DNA of 15,916 nucleotides. Source: Candidatus Omnitrophota bacterium. GTDB lineage: Bacteria; Omnitrophota; Koll11; Aquiviventales; Aquiviventaceae. How positions within the stretch are numbered: the first letter of the stretch is position 1; each line of letters starts with the position of its first letter. The stretch lies in NCBI GenBank assembly GCA_016196415.1, contig JACPXS010000119.1, forward strand, positions 1 through 15,916, written 5' to 3'. The notes under the pieces were generated by a model. It worked only from the letters and a program-made list of their open reading frames with translations, ran no database searches and was not told the origin of the DNA. Positions 1-5,775 of this stretch are shown here, in pieces. The translations under genes were made by a program, and so were the position numbers.

Positions 1-3
1 CAC

Positions 4-24
4 GGGCGGGTGGGGGGATGGGGG
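4..24 (+). other. Potential G-quadruplex tract
   Basis: Four G-runs (3, 3, 6 and 5 G) are separated by loops of only 1, 1 and 2 nt, which is a textbook intramolecular quadruplex pattern on the plus strand. It starts 12 bp past the stop codon of the DedA-type gene, which is read from the minus strand, so its mRNA there would be C-rich and the G-tract lies on the template strand. Whether it folds or affects transcription is inference. The pattern itself is seen directly. Confidence 0.5.
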
Positions 25-35
25 TTGATGGCCGC

Positions 36-638
36 TCATGTGCGGAGCAGCGGTCGCGTCGGCTCCGCGGGGGACGGCTGCCGGGCGGGGCTGCGGCGGG
101 AGCGCCGCCATTCACGGACCAGCGGCAGGAAGGAGACGACGATGACCACCGCAATCACCCAGTGGAGGTACCGCTCGATGTCCGGCACCACGCGCCCCAG
201 GCCGTACCCGGCGAGGGTCATGCTGACGACCCAGCCGACGCCCCCCACGATGTTGAAGGTCAGGAACGTGGGGTAGCGCATCTTGCCGACGCCGGCGACG
301 GTCGGCGCGAAGGTCCTCACGATGGGCACGAACCGGGCCAGGATGATGGTCTTCACGCCGTACCGCTCGTAGAAGCGCTGGGTCCTGACCAGGTGCGCCT
401 TGTGGAAGAACCGCGAGTCCTCCCGGCTGAAGAGGCGGGGGCCGAGGTGGTAGCCGATGGCGTAGCCCGTGCTGTCGCCGGCGATGGCCGCCGCGCTCAA
501 GAAGACGAGCGAGTCGCCCGGCAGGAAGAACCCGGCCAACAGCCCGGTCTCGGCGAAGACGACGCCGACCAGCACGGTGTACCCGCCCCACCGGATGAGC
601 TCGTCAAACTGATAGAGATGCGAGAAGAACTCTTCCAT
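36..638 (-). CDS. DedA/SNARE-associated (VTT domain) family membrane protein, apparently shortened
   Basis: This is a 200-aa integral inner-membrane protein of the DedA family, whose members are implicated in lipid scrambling, membrane homeostasis and proton-dependent transport. The start at 638 is chosen because its ATG shares one base with the stop of the upstream DUF167 gene (TGATG), and the protein then begins MEEFF as in relatives. The family signatures are clear: ETGLLAGFFLPGDS at residues 30-43, GDSTGYAIG at 54-62, SREDSRFFHKAHL further on, and the hallmark ARFVPIVRTFAPTVAG. A final hydrophobic helix precedes a basic, proline-rich tail. The odd point is that only about ten residues separate the PGD motif from GDSTGY, where relatives carry roughly 20-25 more residues (part of a re-entrant or membrane segment). 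The reading frame is intact. It may be a deletion allele, an assembly problem, or a truly short variant. The family assignment is near certain; activity is doubtful. Confidence 0.88.
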   Translation of the reverse strand: MEEFFSHLYQFDELIRWGGYTVLVGVVFAETGLLAGFFLPGDSLVFLSAAAIAGDSTGYAIGYHLGPRLFSREDSRFFHKAHLVRTQRFYERYGVKTIILARFVPIVRTFAPTVAGVGKMRYPTFLTFNIVGGVGWVVSMTLAGYGLGRVVPDIERYLHWVIAVVIVVSFLPLVREWRRSRRSPARQPSPAEPTRPLLRT

Positions 639-880
639 CACGTCACGTTCGGCTGCTCCGAGATGCTGAAGACCTTGCGGCGGCCGCTGCGGCCCTTGAC
701 CAAGCGGATGCCGCGCGGCGCGACCTGGAGGGTCCGCGCCAGCAGTGCGGCGACCGCGTCGTTGGCCCGTCCGCCGACGGGCTTGGCCCTCACCCACGCC
801 TCGAAGCGCCCCGCGCCCAGGCTGACGAGCACGTCCTTGCCGGCGTTGGGATGCACCGTGATATAGAGGTACTGCGCCAT
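638..880 (-). CDS. DUF167 / YggU (UPF0235) family protein
   Basis: This 80-aa protein of the YggU/UPF0235 family is a small alpha/beta fold of unknown biochemical role found across bacteria and eukaryotes. The evidence is the family pattern: an N-terminal strand TVHPNAGKD, a central KPVGGRAN (residues 33-40) matching the usual PxxGxAN helix cap, and the VKGRSGRRK block (61-69) matching the conserved GxxSRxK. Its length is normal for the family (about 75-100 aa). Its stop TGA shares its A with the ATG of the DedA gene, so the two are probably translated together. No strong Shine-Dalgarno is visible before the ATG. The gene sits downstream of a 95-bp gap containing a palindrome, so it may have its own promoter or be read through from the receiver gene. 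Confidence 0.88.
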   Translation of the reverse strand: MAQYLYITVHPNAGKDVLVSLGAGRFEAWVRAKPVGGRANDAVAALLARTLQVAPRGIRLVKGRSGRRKVFSISEQPNVT

Positions 881-920
881 CGCGCGGGCTGCGAAGGGGG
901 GTGAGGAATGCGGCTATTGT

Positions 921-938
921 CGCACAATCGAGCGTGCG
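921..938. repeat. Short inverted repeat between receiver and DUF167 genes
   Basis: CGCAC and GTGCG arms surround an 8-nt spacer. It lies about 40 bp before the DUF167 start and could be an operator-like dyad or chance in GC-rich DNA. No function is assigned. Confidence 0.3.
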
Positions 939-948
939 GGTCTAGCGG

Positions 949-963
949 AAGTGCCAGGCACTT
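949..963. repeat. Palindromic intergenic motif AAGTGCC-A-GGCACTT (copy 1)
   Basis: This perfect 15-nt palindrome with a single central base lies 12 bp past the stop codon of the receiver gene. The same 13-nt core recurs at 5762-5774. A second copy of an exact palindrome of this length, in both cases just after a gene end, argues for a genome-wide intergenic element or a shared terminator-like motif and not chance. Here no T-run follows on the minus strand. Confidence 0.6.
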
Positions 964-975
964 GTTGGCAGGCGA

Positions 976-1392
976 TTACTGGGTGTTGGTCGGCGCCGGG
1001 GTCGTACCGGCGTGCCGGGCCAGGACGACGGTGACCCGCTTCCGGAGCTCCTCCGGCGCGAACGGCTTGACGAGGTAATCCGCAGCGCCGAGGTCCATCC
1101 CGGCCTTGATGTGGTCGGCCAGGCCCAGGGCGGTGAGGAAGATCACCGGGATGTGCTGCGTCTTGGGGTTCGCCTTGAGCCGGGCGCACACCTCGCGGCC
1201 CTTCATCTTGGGCATCATGATGTCCAGCAGGATGAGGTCCGGCACCGCCTCCTCGGCGATGCGCAACCCCTCCTCGCCGCTCGAAGCGGTCAGCGGCTCG
1301 TAGCCCCAGCTCTGCAGGCGCCGCGACACCACCAGGAGGATGTCCTTGGTGTCGTCAACGATCAGGATGCGCTTCGACGCGGCCTGTGCCAT
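976..1392 (-). CDS. Single-domain response regulator (CheY-like receiver)
   Basis: This 138-aa cytoplasmic receiver domain has no output domain. The phosphorylation site and switch residues are all present: acidic pair D13-D14, phosphoacceptor D57 in LLDIMMP, T87 in FLTA, and K109 in VKPF. Residues after about 125 form a short threonine/proline tail. A strong Shine-Dalgarno (AAGGAGGG, at 1399-1406 on the minus strand) sits at good spacing before the ATG at 1392. It lies 63 bp downstream of a gene encoding only a histidine-kinase phosphoacceptor domain, so the pair may form a phosphorelay whose ATP-dependent kinase is elsewhere. The target of signalling is unknown. It may act by protein-protein contact, as CheY or Spo0F do. 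Confidence 0.93.
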   Translation of the reverse strand: MAQAASKRILIVDDTKDILLVVSRRLQSWGYEPLTASSGEEGLRIAEEAVPDLILLDIMMPKMKGREVCARLKANPKTQHIPVIFLTALGLADHIKAGMDLGAADYLVKPFAPEELRKRVTVVLARHAGTTPAPTNTQ

Positions 1393-1455
1393 GGTGCTCC
1401 CTCCTTCGCCACATTCGCTTAACCCAATTAGTATGCCTGATGCGGCCCCCGTCCA

Positions 1456-1662
1456 TCAAGGGCTGGGCTCCGAGAGGCGCAGGAGCTCCTCGATGAGCCC
1501 GTGGAGCCGCTCGAGGTTGCGCTGGCTGAGCGCCACGAACCGCTTCTGCTCCTCGTTGAGGGGCCCCGCCACCTCGTCGCCAAGCAGGGCGAGCGCCTGC
1601 TGCATCGCCAGGATGGGCGTCTTGAGCTCGTGGCGGAGCTTCGAGATGTCTAGGGGAGGCAT
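1456..1662 (-). CDS. Stand-alone HisKA (DHp) domain protein, no ATPase domain
   Basis: This 68-aa protein consists almost entirely of the dimerisation/phosphoacceptor domain of a histidine kinase. The H-box LRHELKTPI carries the candidate phosphohistidine H11. The following helix-loop-helix, with GPLNEEQKRF and NLERLHGLIEELLRLS, matches the two-helix DHp hairpin and stops where the ATPase domain would begin. There is no sensor domain and no HATPase_c sequence before the next gene. The ATG at 1662 lies 13 bp inside the end of the upstream epimerase gene, so translation is probably coupled. An upstream extension in this frame would run over the epimerase and looks like shadow sequence. It could be a phosphotransfer protein analogous to Spo0B or Hpt proteins, or a remnant of a larger kinase. 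Its codon use is like its neighbours. Confidence 0.75.
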   Translation of the reverse strand: MPPLDISKLRHELKTPILAMQQALALLGDEVAGPLNEEQKRFVALSQRNLERLHGLIEELLRLSEPSP

Positions 1663-2546
1663 TCCGAAAGCGCCTCGGCCAGCGAGGGAAAGCGGAAGGG
1701 GTAGCCGGCCTGCAGCGCCGCTTGAGGGACCACGCGCTGGCCGGTGACGAGCAGGTCGGCCATCTCGCCCAGCAGGAGCCGCAGGACCGGCGCAGGCGCC
1801 GGCGCCCACGAGGGGCGGCGCAGCGCGCGGCCGAGCTCCCGGCAGAACGCCGCCATCCGGACCGGCTGGGGTGCTGTCGCATTGACGGCGCCGGCCAGCT
1901 CCGGGTGCGTGAGCGCCCACTCCACCAGGCCGATGACGTCGTCCCGGTGCACCCATGACACCCACTGGCGCCCGCTGCCGAGCGGCCCCCCCACATACGC
2001 GCGGAACGGCGGCACCATCTTCGCCAGCGCCCCGCCATCTGCGCCCAGCACGAGCCCGATGCGCAGCCGGACGACGCGCACGCCGAGCGCCTCGGCCCGC
2101 CGGGCCTCGGCCTCCCAGGCCTGGCAGGTCTCGGCGAGGAACCCGCGCCCTGGCGCGTCGGCCTCAGCAAGCTCCTCGTCGCCGCGGGCGCCGTAGTACC
2201 CGACCGCCGAGGCGCTGACCAGGACGGGGGGCGGCTCGGGCATCTCGGCCATCGCCTCGACGAGGTGGCGGGTCATCTCCACGCGGCTTGCCCGGATGAG
2301 CTGCTTCTGGGCGGCACTCCAGCGGCTGGCCGCGATGGGCTCGCCCGCCAGGTTGATGACGCCGCCGATGCCGGCCAGCGTGTGGGTCCAGGTATCGGGC
2401 CGCAGCGGCAGGTACTCGATCCCCGGCTCATCCCGGTAGTCGCCCGGTGAGCGGGTGTACACGAACAGCCGATACCCCTGTTGCGCCAGCCGCCGGCACA
2501 GCGGCGCCCCGATGAACCCTGTCCCGCCTGCGACGAGGAGCCGCAT
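1650..2546 (-). CDS. TIGR01777 family epimerase (YfcH/SDR39U1-like NAD(P)-binding protein)
   Basis: This 298-aa atypical short-chain dehydrogenase/reductase is related to E. coli YfcH and plant/mammalian SDR39U1. Its substrate is unknown, but it is often linked to cell-division or envelope phenotypes. The N-terminal dinucleotide-binding loop is GGTGFIG (residues 7-13). The family motifs NLAGEPI (65-71), SASAVGYYG (111-119, with the active-site tyrosine pair) and the RWS...K..I..SRV..T block are all present, as is a C-terminal DUF1731-like segment ending in FRFPSLAEAL. The length is typical. The start at 2546 follows the stop of a small membrane-protein gene by 4 bp, and the 3' end overlaps the DHp-domain gene by 13 bp, indicating one operon. 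Confidence 0.92.
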   Translation of the reverse strand: MRLLVAGGTGFIGAPLCRRLAQQGYRLFVYTRSPGDYRDEPGIEYLPLRPDTWTHTLAGIGGVINLAGEPIAASRWSAAQKQLIRASRVEMTRHLVEAMAEMPEPPPVLVSASAVGYYGARGDEELAEADAPGRGFLAETCQAWEAEARRAEALGVRVVRLRIGLVLGADGGALAKMVPPFRAYVGGPLGSGRQWVSWVHRDDVIGLVEWALTHPELAGAVNATAPQPVRMAAFCRELGRALRRPSWAPAPAPVLRLLLGEMADLLVTGQRVVPQAALQAGYPFRFPSLAEALSECLP

Positions 2547-2550
2547 CCGC

Positions 2551-2754
2551 TCACTTCCGGTGATGGAGCCAGAAGAACAGGCCCCCCAGCATGCTCAGCG
2601 ACACCATGTTGAAGAGCGTCAGCCACACCCAGACGGACCGCCTGGCGCGGAAGCGGCGCCAGAGCAAGAACACGCCGGTCCACGTCAGCAGGCGGTTCCC
2701 CAGCCAGAGGAACAACTTCAGGGGCGTGCTGATCCATAACCACGGCGGCACCAT
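2551..2754 (-). CDS. Small two-helix membrane protein, unknown function
   Basis: This 67-aa protein has two predicted transmembrane helices (about residues 11-32 and 41-63) separated by a strongly basic turn, RRFRARRS. By the positive-inside rule the turn is cytoplasmic and both ends face out, although the HHRK tail is also basic. I do not recognise a family. It ends 4 bp before the epimerase start and is the first gene of the minus-strand operon, immediately behind a candidate promoter at 2767-2795. The tight spacing and amphipathic composition support it as a real gene despite its size. Confidence 0.65.
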   Translation of the reverse strand: MVPPWLWISTPLKLFLWLGNRLLTWTGVFLLWRRFRARRSVWVWLTLFNMVSLSMLGGLFFWLHHRK

Positions 2755-2766
2755 CGCGTCGGCTAT

Positions 2767-2795
2767 AGCCTAGCGGAGCCCTCGTGCAGCGTCAA
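2767..2795 (-). promoter_or_regulatory. Candidate sigma-70 promoter for the minus-strand operon
   Basis: On the minus strand, TTGACG (-35) is followed after 17 bp by TAGGCT (-10, three of six consensus bases). The predicted start would be about 6 nt before the ATG at 2754, giving an almost leaderless mRNA. The spacing is ideal but the -10 is weak. Confidence 0.35.
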
Positions 2796-2834
2796 TCTTC
2801 AATTCGGGACCGCTTCCCTTTTCCTATCGGACAA

Positions 2835-2863
2835 TTGACACCCGTCGGTGCCGGTGTTATCCT
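2835..2863 (+). promoter_or_regulatory. Sigma-70-type promoter giving a leaderless comF-lptFG transcript
   Basis: A perfect TTGACA (2835-2840), a 17-bp spacer and TATCCT (2858-2863) precede comF. The ATG begins 7 nt after the -10 box, exactly where transcription would start. No Shine-Dalgarno is possible in that distance, so a leaderless mRNA is predicted. Confidence 0.65.
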
Positions 2864-2869
2864 CTGCCG

Positions 2870-3595
2870 ATGAGCGCGTCCGCGCGGTTGATCGATCTGC
2901 TCTTCCCCCCCGCCTGCCCATTGTGCCATGCGCCATCTCCCGCCTCCGGCGCCGATCCGGTCTGCCGGCGGTGCGCCGAACGCCTTGCGCCAAGCGGCCC
3001 GCCGGTCTGCGCGCGGTGCGGGGTGGGGTTGCCCGGGGCGTTCGATGCGCTCGTGGAGTGTCGATCCTGTCGCATGCGCCCCCCGGCGTTCGACGCGGCC
3101 CGGGCGCCCTGGTCGTACACCGACGCCGCCCAGGAGGCGGTGCACCAGTTCAAGTACCATCGGCGCTGGCGTCTCGGCCGGTGGTTGGCGGCGGAGATGG
3201 CCGCCACAGCCACCGCCGCCTTTCCCCTGGAGGAAGTCTCGGTGATCCTGCCGGTGCCGCAGCACTGGCTCAAGCGGCGGCTGCGTGGGGTTCACGGGGC
3301 CGGGCGCCTGGCCGAGGCGGTGGCCCGCTCGCTCGGGAAGCCCTGCCGTCCCGCCGCGCTGCGCTGCCGCCGCTGGACCGCCACCCAGTCCCGCCTGACG
3401 TGGCGCAAGCGGGCCCGGAACGTCCGGGACGCCTTCGCCGCCAACCGGCGGCTCGTGCGCGGGGGCAGCGTCCTGCTCGTGGATGACGTGCTCACCAGCG
3501 GCGCGACCGCCGACGCCTGCGCGCGGGCGCTGAAGGCGGCGGGGGCTCGCCGCGTCTTCGTCCTGGCCGCCGCCCGCACCCCCCGGGCCCCATGA
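2870..3595 (+). CDS. comF: ComF family phosphoribosyltransferase-like protein
   Basis: This 241-aa protein of the ComF family (GntX/ComFC) is linked to DNA uptake and single-strand DNA handling in transformation, though its biochemical reaction is not settled. The N-terminus has two CxxC pairs of a double zinc ribbon (C16/C19 with C32/C35, and C47/C50 with C64/C67). The C-terminal half is a type I phosphoribosyltransferase fold with the PRPP loop VLLVDDVLTSGAT (201-213, D205-D206). The TxxQxxLtwrkRarNVrdAF motif (172-189) is intact. The usual RGFNQ is replaced by RGVHG at 139-143, which is unusual. The start codon coincides with the predicted transcription start. The stop overlaps the lptF start (ATGA), so it heads an lptFG operon. 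Confidence 0.9.
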   Translation: MSASARLIDLLFPPACPLCHAPSPASGADPVCRRCAERLAPSGPPVCARCGVGLPGAFDALVECRSCRMRPPAFDAARAPWSYTDAAQEAVHQFKYHRRWRLGRWLAAEMAATATAAFPLEEVSVILPVPQHWLKRRLRGVHGAGRLAEAVARSLGKPCRPAALRCRRWTATQSRLTWRKRARNVRDAFAANRRLVRGGSVLLVDDVLTSGATADACARALKAAGARRVFVLAAARTPRAP

Positions 3596-4683
3596 GGATC
3601 ATCCGCACCTACGTCCTCCGGGAGCACACCGCGCCTTTCTTCATCACCATAGGGGGGCTCACGGCGGTGCTGCTGATCGGCAACATCATCAAGTTCACGG
3701 AGCTGGTCATCGCCAAGGGGGTGAGCGTCGTGGACATCGTCCGGCTCATCCTCTACCTCCTGCCCTACCTGCTCGGCTTCACCCTTCCGATGGCCTGCCT
3801 GGTGGCGATGACGCTGGCGTTCGGCCGCCTGAGCACCGACTACGAGCTCATCGCCATGCGCGCCTCAGGCGTCGCCCCGATCCGCCTGGTGTTCCCCCTC
3901 CTCGTCGTGGGGCTCGTGTTCAGCGGGGTGCTGCTCATCAACAGCGACCGCATCGTGCCCGAGTCGCACCTGGCCTTCCGCAAGCAGCTGAAGGCCATCG
4001 GCCTGAAGCAGCCCACCGCCTACCTGGAGGCGGGGACGTTCATCAAGGAGTTCCCCCCGTACGTCATCTTCATCTACCGCGTGGACGGGCAGAAGCTGCA
4101 GCACGTGCGCCTCTACGAGCCGCAGCCCAACGGCCCCACGCGGACGATCATCGCTGAGCGGGGGCTCTTCGAGCGGCTCCCCGGACGAGCCGGCGTCCAG
4201 CTGAAGCTGTTCGACGGCACGGTGGATGAGTGGGACCCGCTCCACCCCGGCTCGTTCTACAAGGTCACGTTCACCACCTACGCCATCCGCCTGGACACGG
4301 ACCAGGGCGACCCGGAGCGGCTCGGGAAGAAGCTCAAGGAGCTCACCTTCAAGGAGCTCATCGCCGAGCGCGGGCGGCTCGGCGCCGAGGGGATCGACAC
4401 GCTGCCGGTGAGCCTCGAGCTGCACCGGAAAATCGCCTCGGCGTTCGCCGCGCTCATCTTCGTCGCGTTCGGCCTCGCCTTCGGGCTGCGCCTGCACCAC
4501 CACGAGCGGCTCGTGGGCTATGTCTGGGTCCTGGCGGTCTTCATCGCCTACTACCTGGTCTCCATCGGGATGAACACCGTCGCGCTGAAGGGCTGGCTGC
4601 CCGGCTGGCTCGCGATGTGGATGCCGAACCTGATCGGGGCGGCGGTCAGTGGGATCCTGGTGTTCCGCGCGGTCCGCTGGTGA
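3592..4683 (+). CDS. lptF: LPS export ABC transporter permease LptF
   Basis: This 363-aa inner-membrane permease of the YjgP/YjgQ family pairs with LptG and the LptB ATPase to extract lipopolysaccharide from the inner membrane and push it to the LptC-A bridge. Three N-terminal transmembrane segments (about 15-32, 50-75 and 97-118) include the cytoplasmic coupling motif STDYELIAMRASG (81-93). They are followed by a periplasmic beta-jellyroll-like domain (about 130-265) and three C-terminal membrane segments (about 278-358). The order LptF then LptG and the N-terminal MRIIRTYVLRE are typical. The ATG overlaps the comF stop by 4 nt, and its own TGA shares one base with the next ATG, so synthesis of the two permeases is coupled. 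LptF and LptG are paralogues, so F versus G rests on sequence style and order. Confidence 0.9.
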   Translation: MRIIRTYVLREHTAPFFITIGGLTAVLLIGNIIKFTELVIAKGVSVVDIVRLILYLLPYLLGFTLPMACLVAMTLAFGRLSTDYELIAMRASGVAPIRLVFPLLVVGLVFSGVLLINSDRIVPESHLAFRKQLKAIGLKQPTAYLEAGTFIKEFPPYVIFIYRVDGQKLQHVRLYEPQPNGPTRTIIAERGLFERLPGRAGVQLKLFDGTVDEWDPLHPGSFYKVTFTTYAIRLDTDQGDPERLGKKLKELTFKELIAERGRLGAEGIDTLPVSLELHRKIASAFAALIFVAFGLAFGLRLHHHERLVGYVWVLAVFIAYYLVSIGMNTVALKGWLPGWLAMWMPNLIGAAVSGILVFRAVRW

Positions 4684-5759
4684 TGCGCATCCTTGACCGG
4701 TACCTCGCCCGCCAGCTCCTCCCGGTCTGGCTCTGGTGCCTGACCGTCTTCATCTCCCTGACCTGCCTCATCGACCTCTTCGAGCACCTGGACGAGATCG
4801 CCCGGTACCACATCGCCGCCGAGACGGTGCTGCGGTACTACCTGAACTTCACCCCCCTCGTGTTCGTCCGGGCCTCGCCCCTCGCCCTGCTGCTGGCCAG
4901 CGCCTTCGTCGCGACACGGCTCTCGAGGCACCAGGAGCTGCTCGCCATGAACGCCAGCGGGATGAGCCTCCTGCGCGCAAGCGCCCCGTTTCTCTTCGTC
5001 GGGTGGCTCGCCACCCTCCTCGTGTTCGCCGTCAACGACCTCGTCGTGCCGGGGACCTCGCGGGTCTACGAGCAGATCCGTCGGGACGCGTTCCGCAGCG
5101 CGGATGGCCCTGAGGCCGTCGAGAACGTCGCCATCATGGACACCTTCAACCGCCTCTACCACGCCCGCCGGCTCGACCCGAAGGCCCGGGAGCTCAGCGA
5201 CCTGACGATCCTGGAGCACGACCGGCAGAACCGCCCCATCAAGAGCCTGTACGCCAACCGGGCGGTCTGGACCAGGTTCGGCTGGCTCCTGCTGCAGGGA
5301 GCGATCTATCGCATCGGCCCGGGGGGCGCCCTGCGGGGCGACCCGGAGCCGTTCGTCGAGCGGCTCATCAGCTATCCGGTCACGCCGGAGTCGTTCAGCC
5401 AGCCGGAGACCCAGCCGGAGACGATGCGCTACGGCAAGCTGCGCCTGCTCGTCATCCGCCTGAACCACCTGGGGCTGGACGTGCGCCGCTACCGCGTGGC
5501 GCTCGCCTCGAAGGTGACCATCCCCCTGATGAATCTGGTCGTCTGCCTGCTCGCCTTCGTGGGCTCGACGCAGCCCCAGCTGCGGGGCCATCTCAAGGGG
5601 TTGGGGCTGAGCCTTGGGTGGGGGCTGCTCTACTACTTCTTCGTGGGCTTCTGGGAGGGGATCGGCAAGCGCGGGATGCTGCCGATCGGCGTCGCGGTGT
5701 GGATCCCGCACGCGCTGGCCGTGTGGTGGTGCCTGCGCGTCCTCCGCCGCGCACCGTAA
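4683..5759 (+). CDS. lptG: LPS export ABC transporter permease LptG
   Basis: This 358-aa second permease subunit of the LptB2FG exporter is read from the ATG at 4683, which overlaps the lptF stop as TGATG. A longer open frame exists upstream, but it lies inside lptF and is rejected. It begins MRILDRYLARQLL, typical of LptG, has N-terminal membrane helices (about 12-32, 55-78 and 100-122) with the coupling motif SRHQELLAMNASGMS (81-95), a periplasmic beta-rich domain, and C-terminal helices near 278-300, 313-330 and 334-354. The family hallmark VPG occurs just after TM3 (122-124). The gene ends 13 bp before the convergent ahcY stop, with a palindrome in the gap. Confidence 0.9.
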   Translation: MRILDRYLARQLLPVWLWCLTVFISLTCLIDLFEHLDEIARYHIAAETVLRYYLNFTPLVFVRASPLALLLASAFVATRLSRHQELLAMNASGMSLLRASAPFLFVGWLATLLVFAVNDLVVPGTSRVYEQIRRDAFRSADGPEAVENVAIMDTFNRLYHARRLDPKARELSDLTILEHDRQNRPIKSLYANRAVWTRFGWLLLQGAIYRIGPGGALRGDPEPFVERLISYPVTPESFSQPETQPETMRYGKLRLLVIRLNHLGLDVRRYRVALASKVTIPLMNLVVCLLAFVGSTQPQLRGHLKGLGLSLGWGLLYYFFVGFWEGIGKRGMLPIGVAVWIPHALAVWWCLRVLRRAP

Positions 5760-5760
5760 A

Positions 5761-5775
5761 AAGTGCCTGGCACTA
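5761..5775. repeat. Palindromic motif AGTGCC-T-GGCACT (copy 2) between convergent genes
   Basis: The same 13-nt palindrome as at 950-962 fills the gap between lptG and ahcY, and the ahcY TAG stop lies partly in its last bases. On the minus strand it is followed by TTTTT, so AGTGC-CAG-GCACT plus a T-run could work as a compact intrinsic terminator for ahcY. The stem is short (5-6 bp), so termination strength is uncertain. Confidence 0.6.

Noticed and set aside
18..866. Long open frame on the plus strand opposite the DedA and DUF167 genes
   Set aside because: It is antisense to two well-recognised proteins; its product is a low-complexity A/D/E/P/V mix typical of the complement of GC-rich genes.
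4230..4682. Upstream extension of the lptG frame
   Set aside because: It lies within lptF, and the ATG at 4683 gives the normal LptG N-terminus and a TGATG overlap.
4551..5711. 386-codon open frame opposite lptG
   Set aside because: It is a shadow of lptF/lptG with a biased composition and no motif.
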